The notes under the pieces: generated by a model
What the model was told of the DNA's origin: nothing
What the model saw: only the letters and a program-made list of their open reading frames with translations
The model's database searches: none
Position numbers and translations under genes: made by a program
Assembly: GCF_025564085.1 (NCBI RefSeq)
Contig: NZ_JAMGZJ010000078.1
Location: forward strand, 620,001 to 684,000
Source: Silvania confinis
GTDB lineage: Bacteria; Pseudomonadota; Gammaproteobacteria; Enterobacterales; Enterobacteriaceae
DNA length: 64,000 nucleotides
Reading direction: 5' to 3'
Shown: one piece after another, positions 1-8,071 of the stretch
Position numbering within the stretch: the stretch's first letter is position 1
Layout of the letters: every line of letters starts with the position of its first letter

Positions 1-1
1 A

Positions 2-685
2 TCCGGTACCGTCTCTGATGGCGTTAAAACCACAATGGACAGTGCCTTTAGTAACGTAACCTCAATGCTGGAAGGTAACAAAGTCAGCTGGCGCTCCTGG
101 GGGATTTCCGTTCTGCAGATTATCGAAAAGGTAGCTCTGCAGATGGCTGTCGTAAGCGCAATGGGTCGCGTTTCATCAGGTTCGGGCATCTTTGGCTCTC
201 TTGTCGGCAGTGTCGGCAGCTTCTTTGGTGGCGGGTCTGGTGCTGCAGCAAGTACGGGTACGGCTGTTTCCAGCTATGGCGCTAACTTACAGTTCAATGC
301 AAAGGGCGGTGTTTACGACTCGCCATCACTGAGTGCTTTCAGCAACGGGATCGTCAGAAATCCGACCATGTTCGCTTTTGCAAAAGGCGGGGCCGGGATT
401 ATGGGCGAGGCTGGACCGGAAGCAATCATGCCGCTTACCCGCGCACCTGATGGTTCTCTTGGTGTTCGTGCAGTCGGTGCTGGTGGCAGCCAGTCTGTAT
501 CTTCCGCGCCGCAGGTCTATATCACCATCGACGGCAACGGCAACACGTCAACCACCACCTCAGCGGGCCTGGAGCAATTCGGTGCAGATGTTGGCCGATT
601 TGTTGATCAGCGATATAAGCAGAACGTCATGCGAGATATCAGCCCAGGTGGTGACATCTGGAACGCAATGAAAGGAACCCGATAA
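2..685 (+). CDS. phage tail tape measure protein, C-terminal part
   Basis: The frame is open from the left edge of the window, so this is the 3' end of a longer gene whose start lies outside. The visible part has the Gly/Ala/Ser-rich hydrophobic stretch and the 'GGAGIMGEAGPEAIMPL' signature typical of the C-terminus of lambda gpH-type tape measure proteins. These proteins set tail length and leave the tail at DNA injection. It is followed after 2 bases by the lambda M-type gene, which is the canonical order H-M-L-K-I-J. Confidence 0.9.
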   Translation, partial: SGTVSDGVKTTMDSAFSNVTSMLEGNKVSWRSWGISVLQIIEKVALQMAVVSAMGRVSSGSGIFGSLVGSVGSFFGGGSGAAASTGTAVSSYGANLQFNAKGGVYDSPSLSAFSNGIVRNPTMFAFAKGGAGIMGEAGPEAIMPLTRAPDGSLGVRAVGAGGSQSVSSAPQVYITIDGNGNTSTTTSAGLEQFGADVGRFVDQRYKQNVMRDISPGGDIWNAMKGTR

Positions 686-687
686 AA

Positions 688-1026
688 ATGGCTATCGAAA
701 CTTTTTCATGGTGCCCGCGCATTAACGCTGAAGCTGATACGACGTTCAGGACCAGGAAAGCGAAGTTTGGTGATGGATATGAGCAGGTATCAGGTGACGG
801 GTTAAACCCGAGAAGTCAGCAATGGACGCTTAATTTCACAGGGAATGAGTCTTATATCGCAGTCATTAAAACGTTTCTCGACAGGCACGGCGGCACTAAG
901 GCGTTTCAATGGAAGCCGCCGCTGGAGGCGCTGGGGCTTTATCGCTGTGAAACCTATAAGCCTACCGGCCTGGGTGCCGGGAAATTCAACCTTGAAGCAA
1001 CATTCATACAGGCATTCCGACCATGA
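688..1026 (+). CDS. phage minor tail protein, lambda gpM family
   Basis: This 112-residue protein has the length and N-terminal pattern of lambda gpM: a 'TFSWCPR' start, a central 'FGDGYEQV' and a Trp-rich core. gpM is part of the tail tip complex between the tape measure and the central fibre. It overlaps the next gene by 4 bases (ATGA), indicating translational coupling within the tail operon. Confidence 0.9.
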   Translation: MAIETFSWCPRINAEADTTFRTRKAKFGDGYEQVSGDGLNPRSQQWTLNFTGNESYIAVIKTFLDRHGGTKAFQWKPPLEALGLYRCETYKPTGLGAGKFNLEATFIQAFRP

Positions 1027-1778
1027 GTCTTAACGCAGATTATCAGAAGCTCGAACCCGGCGATGAGGTCAGGCTGTTCGAAGTTGATGGCACAGCTTTT
1101 GGTACAGGTGAGGTGTTGCGGTTTCACAGTTACAGCCTCGCACACACTGAAGCGGAAATAACCGCTGCTGGCAGGGTAGAAAATAAACTGCCAGCAAAAT
1201 CATTATGGTGGCAGGGGCAGGAGTATAAAGCGTGGCCCTGTCAGATTGAGGGGATCGAGGCCTCCACCAGTGGGAGCAGCGCACAACCCAAATTATCAGT
1301 AGCCAACCTCGACAGCTCCATCACGGCGCTGTGCCTGGCTTATGACGATATGCTGCAGGCGAAGGTAACTATCCACGACACGCTGGGTAAATATCTCGAT
1401 GCGAAAAACTTCACTGGCGGCAATACGACGGCCGATCCGACACAGGAAAAGCTGAAGGTTTTCTATATCGATTCAAAGAGCAGTGAAACCAACGAGGTGG
1501 TTGTGTTCACGCTTTCCAGTCCGATGGATCTGCAGGGTCTGATGATACCGACGCGCCAGCTCCATTCTTTGTGCACCTGGTGCATTCGTAACAAATACCG
1601 TACCGGCGATGGTTGCGATTATGCAGGAACGCGCTATTTCGACAAAAACAACAAACCGGTCAGTGATCCTTCCCTTGACGAATGCAACGGTACTTTGACC
1701 GCCTGCAAACTTCGATTCGGGGAAAATAACGAACTGTCACACGGCGGGTTCGTAGGCACTTCCCTCATAAGGAGTTGA
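1023..1778 (+). CDS. phage minor tail protein, lambda gpL family
   Basis: This 251-residue protein matches gpL of lambda-type tail tips. The C-terminal third carries the clustered cysteines of the family: a C-x2-C pair followed by single cysteines before the 'FGENNELSHGGF' segment. In lambda gpL this region binds an iron-sulfur cluster, so the same is inferred here. It is coupled to the upstream M-type gene by a 4-base overlap and is followed directly by the K-type gene. Confidence 0.9.
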   Translation: MSLNADYQKLEPGDEVRLFEVDGTAFGTGEVLRFHSYSLAHTEAEITAAGRVENKLPAKSLWWQGQEYKAWPCQIEGIEASTSGSSAQPKLSVANLDSSITALCLAYDDMLQAKVTIHDTLGKYLDAKNFTGGNTTADPTQEKLKVFYIDSKSSETNEVVVFTLSSPMDLQGLMIPTRQLHSLCTWCIRNKYRTGDGCDYAGTRYFDKNNKPVSDPSLDECNGTLTACKLRFGENNELSHGGFVGTSLIRS

Positions 1779-1779
1779 T

Positions 1780-2490
1780 ATGCGCAAAAAGACCGTCACG
1801 GCCATCATGGCACACGCTGCGGATGAGTATCCGCGCGAGTGCTGTGGCGTGGTCGCGCAGAAGAGCCGGGTAGAGCGATATTTTTCCTGCCGTAATCTGG
1901 CCGTGACTCCAGAGGACAACTTTGTCCTTTGCCCCGAGGACTACGCCGCCGCTGAGGAATGGGGGCCGGTGACCGCTATCGTTCACAGCCACCCCGATGC
2001 AACCACCCAGCCTAGCGAAACGGATAAGGCCATGTGTGACCTGAACGGGCTGCCCTGGCACATCGTCAGCTGGCCGGAAGGTGATTTGCGGACCATTATG
2101 CCGCGTGGAGAGATCCCTCTCATTGAGCGGCCTTTCGTCCTGGGCGTGTACGATTGCTGGGGGCTGGTGATGAGCTATTTCCGGCAGGCGCACGGGATCG
2201 AGCTGCATGACTACAGGGTGGATTACCCCTGGTGGGAGGACGAACATCCCGATAACTTCTATCAGGAATGCTGGTACGAATGCGGGTTCCGGGAGTTCGA
2301 CGGCGCACCGCAGCCTGGTGATATGGTGATCATGCAGGTTCAGGCTAATAAGTGGAATCACGCCGGTATCCTGCTGGAGGGCAATATGTTGCTGCACCAC
2401 CTGTATGGTCATCTGAGCCAGCGCGTGCCTTATGGTGGCTACTGGCAGGAACGGACGATGAAGGTTCTACGTTATAAGGACCTATGCTAA
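1780..2490 (+). CDS. phage tail assembly protein, lambda gpK family (JAB plus NlpC/P60)
   Basis: This 236-residue protein has two enzyme-like domains. Residues 1 to about 110 form a JAB/MPN metalloprotease-type domain with the metal motif 'HSHPDATTQPSETD'. The C-terminal half is an NlpC/P60 peptidase domain with the catalytic Cys in 'YDCWGLV' and the His in 'WNHAGILL'. Proteins of the K family act in tail tip assembly and probably in local cell wall cleavage during injection. The RBS 'aaggag' precedes the ATG. Confidence 0.92.
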   Translation: MRKKTVTAIMAHAADEYPRECCGVVAQKSRVERYFSCRNLAVTPEDNFVLCPEDYAAAEEWGPVTAIVHSHPDATTQPSETDKAMCDLNGLPWHIVSWPEGDLRTIMPRGEIPLIERPFVLGVYDCWGLVMSYFRQAHGIELHDYRVDYPWWEDEHPDNFYQECWYECGFREFDGAPQPGDMVIMQVQANKWNHAGILLEGNMLLHHLYGHLSQRVPYGGYWQERTMKVLRYKDLC

Positions 2491-2521
2491 CCTTCCCCTA
2501 ACATTCTGAGGGAGTAAGGAT

Positions 2522-2941
2522 ATGAGAAAATTATTTTTATTTTTTGCAGTGTTGGGAATAATTGGTTGTTCAACAAGTGTAACCCCTCCAAGCCAAGCTT
2601 CATTTGCGCCATCTGACAGAGTTTTTAAATTTCAGCAAATGGATAGCACCCAGTCTATTACTGTAGTCAGAGATAGCGGATTTATAGGTGGTGGATGTTT
2701 TGCATCCGTTTATATCGATGGCCAGTTGTCTGCGAAGTTAGAACCAAAAGAAAAAGTAAGGTTTTATTTACCTAGGGGTGAACATGCTGTAGGTGCTGCC
2801 TTGGATGGGAGGGGTTTGTGTGGTGCAAATGAAGCAAGACAAGAGCGCTACATAAACTTAGGTGAGGGAGAAAATAAGTATGTGCGAGTTTTCATTGATG
2901 AAGGTGGAGATTTTGATATAAGACCGACCACCTTAAAATAG
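2522..2941 (+). CDS. prophage lipoprotein between tail genes K and I (putative moron)
   Basis: The 139-residue product starts with a lipoprotein signal peptide ending in the lipobox 'GIIGC' (Cys16), so it is predicted to be lipidated and exported. The rest is a small beta-rich domain with a PEGA-like stretch, 'SVYIDGQLSAKLEP', and a paired 'GGGC...GLCG' that could form a disulfide. Its codons are much richer in A and T than the neighbouring tail genes. It is followed at once by its own intrinsic terminator. Lipoproteins in this place in other lambdoid phages are often lysogenic conversion or superinfection-exclusion factors. That role is only inferred here, and I do not recognise the protein. 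Confidence 0.75.
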   Translation: MRKLFLFFAVLGIIGCSTSVTPPSQASFAPSDRVFKFQQMDSTQSITVVRDSGFIGGGCFASVYIDGQLSAKLEPKEKVRFYLPRGEHAVGAALDGRGLCGANEARQERYINLGEGENKYVRVFIDEGGDFDIRPTTLK

Positions 2942-2957
2942 ATATTTTATAAATAAA

Positions 2958-2979
2958 AACCTGCTCAGGCAGGTTTTTT
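2958..2979 (+). terminator. intrinsic terminator after the lipoprotein gene
   Basis: A perfect 7-bp stem (AACCTGC/GCAGGTT) with a TCAG loop is followed by a run of T. It lies directly upstream of the RBS of the I-type gene, so late tail transcription must read through it, probably by antitermination. Confidence 0.8.
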
Positions 2980-2993
2980 GATGGGGGTAAAAT

Positions 2994-3587
2994 ATGACAG
3001 AGGTTTTGTCTCAAATTGAACTCGGTGGGCCATTGGGGAAAATATTTGGTAAAATCCATCATAGGTTGATCTCTAAAGTAAGTGAAGCTGGTATCGCCCT
3101 CGCAAAAACCATTCCTGGTTTTGAAAGCTATATGATAAGCAGTAAAAGACGTGGGCTTACCTTTGCCATCTTCAAAGGGAAGAAAAATATTGGAGTAGAC
3201 GACCTCGGTTTCCCGGTAACTGGTGAGGTTATCAGAATCGTTCCAGTAATCATCGGAAGTAAAAAGGCTGGCTTATTGCAGACCATTCTTGGCGCAGTAA
3301 TCATTGCTGCATCAGCAATCGGTAGTTATTTTGCGCCGGGCAACCCGATTTCTGCATTTGGATATAAGTTCGGTGCTGCCATGATCTTGGGCGGGGTTGT
3401 TCAGATGCTGTCCCCGCAACCTACAGGCCTAGCCAGCAAACAGGATGCCGATAACCGGGCCTCTTATGCATTTGGCGGAGTAACCAACACTGCAGCGCAG
3501 GGATATCCGGTGCCGCTACTTTACGGGCGTCGGCGAATCGGCGGGGCGATTATTTCAGCCGGAATTTACGTCGAAGATCAGCAGTAA
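2994..3587 (+). CDS. phage tail assembly protein, lambda gpI family
   Basis: The 197-residue protein has the gpI layout: a soluble N-terminal half, a hydrophobic Gly/Ala-rich middle ('LGAVIIAASAIGSYFAPG') and a conserved C-terminus with 'NTAAQGYPVPLLYGRRRIGG'. gpI is needed for tail tip assembly and does not remain in the mature lambda tail. It sits just before the J-type gene, as in lambda. The N-terminal 60 residues are less conserved than the rest. Confidence 0.88.
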   Translation: MTEVLSQIELGGPLGKIFGKIHHRLISKVSEAGIALAKTIPGFESYMISSKRRGLTFAIFKGKKNIGVDDLGFPVTGEVIRIVPVIIGSKKAGLLQTILGAVIIAASAIGSYFAPGNPISAFGYKFGAAMILGGVVQMLSPQPTGLASKQDADNRASYAFGGVTNTAAQGYPVPLLYGRRRIGGAIISAGIYVEDQQ

Positions 3588-3607
3588 AAATAATCCTTTC
3601 ATTCAGG

Positions 3608-3628
3608 CCACCTTCCGGTGGTTTTTTT
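3608..3628 (+). terminator. hairpin with T-run between the I- and J-type genes
   Basis: CCACC/GGTGG with a TTCC loop is followed by seven T. It lies between the I-type stop and the J-type start, with the same layout as the hairpins at 2958 and 8036. Confidence 0.65.
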
Positions 3629-3639
3629 ATGGGCGCAAT

Positions 3640-6600
3640 ATGACAAACGCAACCGCTATCAGGGGCCGCAAGGGCGGCGGCTCGAGTTCCCGGACTCCCA
3701 CCGAGCAGCCAGACGATCTGCAGTCAGTAGCAAAAGCGAAAATCCTTGTTGCGCTTGGCGAAGGGGAGTTTTCCGGTCAGCTAACCGGCAAAAATATTTA
3801 TCTGGATGGCACAGCACTTGAGAATGCAGACGGCTCGCAAAACTTCAGTGGTGTTACGTGGGAGTTTCGTCCTGGTACTCAGGCGCAGAAATACATCCAG
3901 GGCATACCCGGCACGGAAAACGAGATCAGCGTGGGTACCGAAGTATCAAGCGCGACTGCCTGGACGCGCACGTTTACTAATACTCAGCTCTCAGCGGTTC
4001 GTCTGCGCCTGAAATGGCCCTCTCTTTTTAAACAGGAGGACGACGGCGATCTGGTCGGAAACTCGGTTAACTACGCAATCGACCTGCAGACCAACGGGGG
4101 CTCCTGGCAGACGGTGTTGAATACCAGCGTTACTGGTAAAACTACATCAGGTTATGAGCGCAGCCACCGTATCGATCTCCCGCAGGCGGGCAGCACCTGG
4201 ACTATTCGCCTGCGCAAGCTTACCGCTGATGCAAACAGCGCAAAGATTGGCGACACGATGACGCTGCAGAGCTTCACCGAAGTGATAGATGCGAAACTGC
4301 GCTACCCGAACACCGCTCTGCTTTATATCGAATTCGACTCAAGCCAATTTAACGGCGCTATCCCGCAAATCTCCTGCGAGCCACGCGGGCGCGTGATCCG
4401 CGTACCAGACACCTACAACCCGGAAACCCGCACCTATACTGGCACATGGACCGGTGCGTTTAAGTGGGCGTGGACCGATAACCCGGCATGGATTTTTTAC
4501 GATCTGGTGGTTTCAGATCGGTTTGGCCTGGGGCACAGGCTCACCGCAGCGAATATCGACAAATGGACGCTGTATCAGGTGGCCCAGTATTGCGATCAAC
4601 TGGTGCCGGACGGTAAGGGAGGCAGCGGTACCGAGCCGCGATACATCTGCAACGTGTACATTCAGGAGCGAAACGACGCCTACACCGTTCTTCGTGATTT
4701 TGCGGCCATATTTCGGGGCATGACTTACTGGGGCGGTGATCAGATTGTGGCGCTGGCGGATATGCCCCGCGATGTGGATTACAGCTACACCCGCGCGAAC
4801 GTGATTAATGGCCGCTTTACCTACTCCAGCAGCACGACTAAAACACGCTATACCACCGCGCTGGTCTCCTGGTCTGATCCCTCAAACGCATACGCTGATG
4901 CGATGGAGCCTGTATTTGAGCAGGCGCTGGTTGCGCGTTACGGGTTTAACCAGCTTGAAATGACAGCCATAGGCTGCACCCGCCAGTCGGAGGCTAATCG
5001 TAAAGGCCGCTGGGGCATTCTGACCAACAACAAGGATCGTGTCGTATCGTTTGACGTCGGTCTGGATGGCAACATTCCTCAACCCGGATACATCATCGCC
5101 GTTGCTGATGAAATGTTGTCCGGTAAGGTCACCGGCGGGCGCATCAGTGCAGTGAATGGCCGGGTGATCACCCTTGACCGCGCGCCGGATGCGAAGGCAG
5201 GTCACCGCCTTATTCTCAACCTCCCGTCTGGCGCATCGCAGGCACGCACAATCCAGGCAGTTAACGGAAAAGCAGTAACTGTCAGCACCGCCTATAGCGA
5301 AACGCCGCAGGCGGAAAGCGTGTGGGTTGTGGAATCCAACGAGCTTTATGCCCAGCAATATCGGGTGATCAGCATCAGCGACAATAACGATGGGACGTTC
5401 ACTGTTACCGGCGCGTCTCACGATCCTGATAAGTATGCCCGCATAGATACGGGAGCCATTGTTGACCAGCGCCCGGTGAGCGTCATACCTCCCGGTAACC
5501 AGTCGCCACCGGCTAATATTGTGATCAGCTCGTTTTCAGTGGTTCAGCAGAATATCAGTGTCGAAACCATGCGTGTGAGCTGGGATCAGGTACAGAACGC
5601 CATCGCCTATGAAGCCCAGTGGCGACGCAACGATGGGAACTGGGTCAACGTGCCGCGCAGTTCTACCACGTCTTTCGACGTGCCGGGGATTTATACCGGA
5701 CGATACCTGGTACGTGTTCGCGCCATCAACGCCGCCGAGATTTCATCCGGGTGGGGATATTCAGCAGAGAAAACACTTACGGGCAAAGTGGGCAATCCGC
5801 CAAAGCCAGTGGGGTTTGCAGCCTCTGACAACGTTCTTTTCGGGATTGAGCTGAACTGGGGGTTCCCGGCCAATACGGACGATACGCTGAAAACGGAAAT
5901 CCAGTACAGCCCAACCGGGAGCGCGGATAATGCGCTGTTGTTGGCTGATGTGCCATATCCCCAGCACAGATACCAGCAGATGGGGCTTAAGGCGGGACAG
6001 ATATTCTGGTACCGCGCGCAGCTGGTTGATCGGACGGGTAACGAATCTGGCTACACCAACTGGGTGCGCGGGATGTCGAGCGATCAGGCCAGCGATTATC
6101 TGGACGCCATTAAAGACCAGGTACTACTGGCAGAAGATGGCAAGGCATTAACGGGGCAAATCGACTTCAACATCGCAGGCATTCTGCAGAACACCCTGGC
6201 TGGCATTCAGGGGGCGAAAATCACTTTCCAGCAGTTCGGTACAGCGTATGCGGAAATCTCAAACGCACAGATACTAATTGCAGATGCAAACCAGGCGTTT
6301 GCGCAGTTCCAGGAGCTGGTTGCTGTTCAGTTTGCTGATAATGCAGCAGAAATTTATGAGGTTAAAACAGCTCAGGCAACGGCTGATCAGGCTTTTGCTG
6401 AATATAAAGTTACAGTGGCGGCCGACTTTAAAGGCGTGAACAGCAGCATCACCACCATTCAACAAGCTCAGGCAAGCGCAGACCAGGCTTTCGCGCAGTA
6501 CCAGCAGCAGGTAACGGCTAAGTTTTCGGATCAGCAGTCAGCTATCAACGAGAAGATGACCGCATACGCTGATGCTAACAGCGCCAATGCAATTTATACC

Positions 6601-7023
6601 CTGAAGGCTGGGGTGAAATATAACGGCAATTACTATGATGCCGGGATAAGCGTTGCAGTCATTGCGAATGGAAACGCCATTACCACCCGTGTGGCGATTA
6701 ATGCCAATGAGTTCGTGATGCTGTCCGGCAACGGAACCGCAAATATGTACTCACCGTTCGCTATTGTTGGTGGCCAGGTGTTCCTGAACAGTGCATTCAT
6801 CCAGGAAGGAACAATCACCAGCGCTATGATTGCGGGCTATATCCAATCAACCAACTACGTTCCCGGCTCGGTTGGCTGGCGACTGGATAAAGGAGGGGTT
6901 TTCGAAAACAACGGGGCAGTGGCCGGACAGGGTTCGATGCGGCAGACAAACCAGAAAATCAGCGTGCGTGATGCCAATGGCGTCTTGCGAGTCCAGATCG
7001 GTTATCTCGACGGGGTATTCTGA
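3640..7023 (+). CDS. host specificity protein, lambda gpJ family (tail tip)
   Basis: The 1127-residue product has nearly the same length as lambda gpJ and the family order. The N-terminal hub domains start 'IRGRKGGGSSSRTPTEQPDDLQS' (split here as two short parts: IRGRKGGG and RTPTEQPDDLQS). Fibronectin-like segments follow around residues 620-800, then a helical Ala/Gln-rich region at about 830-960 and a C-terminal receptor-binding region. gpJ forms the central tail fibre and decides which outer membrane receptor is bound. The gene ends in TGATG, overlapping the next start. The variable C-terminal 150 residues should set host range; the receptor cannot be read from the sequence. Confidence 0.92.
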   Translation: MTNATAIRGRKGGGSSSRTPTEQPDDLQSVAKAKILVALGEGEFSGQLTGKNIYLDGTALENADGSQNFSGVTWEFRPGTQAQKYIQGIPGTENEISVGTEVSSATAWTRTFTNTQLSAVRLRLKWPSLFKQEDDGDLVGNSVNYAIDLQTNGGSWQTVLNTSVTGKTTSGYERSHRIDLPQAGSTWTIRLRKLTADANSAKIGDTMTLQSFTEVIDAKLRYPNTALLYIEFDSSQFNGAIPQISCEPRGRVIRVPDTYNPETRTYTGTWTGAFKWAWTDNPAWIFYDLVVSDRFGLGHRLTAANIDKWTLYQVAQYCDQLVPDGKGGSGTEPRYICNVYIQERNDAYTVLRDFAAIFRGMTYWGGDQIVALADMPRDVDYSYTRANVINGRFTYSSSTTKTRYTTALVSWSDPSNAYADAMEPVFEQALVARYGFNQLEMTAIGCTRQSEANRKGRWGILTNNKDRVVSFDVGLDGNIPQPGYIIAVADEMLSGKVTGGRISAVNGRVITLDRAPDAKAGHRLILNLPSGASQARTIQAVNGKAVTVSTAYSETPQAESVWVVESNELYAQQYRVISISDNNDGTFTVTGASHDPDKYARIDTGAIVDQRPVSVIPPGNQSPPANIVISSFSVVQQNISVETMRVSWDQVQNAIAYEAQWRRNDGNWVNVPRSSTTSFDVPGIYTGRYLVRVRAINAAEISSGWGYSAEKTLTGKVGNPPKPVGFAASDNVLFGIELNWGFPANTDDTLKTEIQYSPTGSADNALLLADVPYPQHRYQQMGLKAGQIFWYRAQLVDRTGNESGYTNWVRGMSSDQASDYLDAIKDQVLLAEDGKALTGQIDFNIAGILQNTLAGIQGAKITFQQFGTAYAEISNAQILIADANQAFAQFQELVAVQFADNAAEIYEVKTAQATADQAFAEYKVTVAADFKGVNSSITTIQQAQASADQAFAQYQQQVTAKFSDQQSAINEKMTAYADANSANAIYTLKAGVKYNGNYYDAGISVAVIANGNAITTRVAINANEFVMLSGNGTANMYSPFAIVGGQVFLNSAFIQEGTITSAMIAGYIQSTNYVPGSVGWRLDKGGVFENNGAVAGQGSMRQTNQKISVRDANGVLRVQIGYLDGVF

Positions 7024-7325
7024 TGGCATTCGGTATTCAGACCTGGGGCGCTAATGGTGCCCCTAATAACTACGGCATCAAGCCGGTTTCCGTTGTCGGT
7101 CGTATTCCACTGAACGAGGGGCAGACTTCCGGCAACTGGTCGTTCACCATTCCTGCTGGTATGAAAGTTGGATTTGCTGTGTCTCTGGATAAAGGAGCGG
7201 TTTCGGTTGGCCGCCGGATTGTTGCGAACGGTAATACCATTACCCTCAGCGCAGCCAGTAGTGTCGGAGTTGGTAACTATCCTGCTTCTGAGTGCGAGCT
7301 CATTGTTTTCATGGAGAAAGCGTAA
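7023..7325 (+). CDS. unknown phage tail-associated protein
   Basis: A 100-residue protein whose ATG overlaps the stop of the J-type gene by one base and whose stop overlaps the next gene in the same way. That tight coupling argues that it is translated and acts with the tail. It begins 'MAFGIQTWGANGAPNNYG' and is predicted to be mostly beta strand. The beginning resembles that of the next protein, so the two may be distant paralogues. I know no function for it. Confidence 0.75.
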   Translation: MAFGIQTWGANGAPNNYGIKPVSVVGRIPLNEGQTSGNWSFTIPAGMKVGFAVSLDKGAVSVGRRIVANGNTITLSAASSVGVGNYPASECELIVFMEKA

Positions 7326-7993
7326 TGGCAGGTTTTGGCGCGCTGATTGTTCTGGAGAACGGCAATCCCTTTATCACCCCTAATTCAACCCCGTTCTGCC
7401 TGTACCAAAAGGTCACGGTAAATTCGGCCAATACAGGCGGGAACTATCAGGGGGCCAGCGTCGATATCCCCATTGATGCAAGCTACCCGGCGATAGTGTT
7501 TTGCAAAACCTCCAACGCGGCGACGGTAGGGGCTACCAGAGTTGGTAACGTAATCAAGGTAGGTTCGAGTAGTCCGAGTGGGCTGGTCCACACGCTCACA
7601 GCATATGTGTTCGCTATTTTCCCGCAGAATCTGCCTGCCTGGGGTATGGCGATATGGGACGAGAATAGAAAACTTGTTCTCACCAATGAAAGCCGGGTAC
7701 TGAGTGACCTCGTTACCATTGGAACACCGGGGAATAATGGGGGGATTAATATAGACCAGACACTATCTGGCTCTTATGCCATTGCCCCGGCCATTCTTGG
7801 ATCTTCGCTGTATCAGATAATGGTGCAGGGCCAGCCTGTCATAGTTAACGTAACGGCGTACGCCGGTGCTTTGTTTAATGGCTCGATAACACGGATATCA
7901 CCGGTGGGTAACCAAATCGGGCAGGGCAGTCCTGCTGGAGGAACCAATACCGGTATCGCGATTACCGCCATTAACACCGCAGCATACGATTAA
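7325..7993 (+). CDS. unknown phage tail-associated protein, beta-rich
   Basis: This 222-residue protein starts at the ATG that overlaps the previous stop (TAATG). An upstream in-frame start at 7292 would lie inside the previous gene and is less likely. It has a beta-rich composition with many Gly, Asn and Thr, like phage surface or fibre-tip proteins. Together with its upstream neighbour it takes the place that lom and the side tail fibre hold in lambda. Its function is unknown. Confidence 0.75.
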   Translation: MAGFGALIVLENGNPFITPNSTPFCLYQKVTVNSANTGGNYQGASVDIPIDASYPAIVFCKTSNAATVGATRVGNVIKVGSSSPSGLVHTLTAYVFAIFPQNLPAWGMAIWDENRKLVLTNESRVLSDLVTIGTPGNNGGINIDQTLSGSYAIAPAILGSSLYQIMVQGQPVIVNVTAYAGALFNGSITRISPVGNQIGQGSPAGGTNTGIAITAINTAAYD

Positions 7994-8035
7994 GCCAAAA
8001 CAGTAATCCTCTCCCGAAATTTATCTGAATTACAT

Positions 8036-8059
8036 AACCCAGCTCAGGCTGGGTTTTTC
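8036..8059 (+). terminator. hairpin with T-run before the tail fibre gene
   Basis: An 8-bp perfect stem (AACCCAGC/GCTGGGTT) with a TCAG loop is followed by a T-run. The tail fibre start codon lies 13 bases further on. Confidence 0.75.
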
Positions 8060-8071
8060 TATGGAGCAAAT

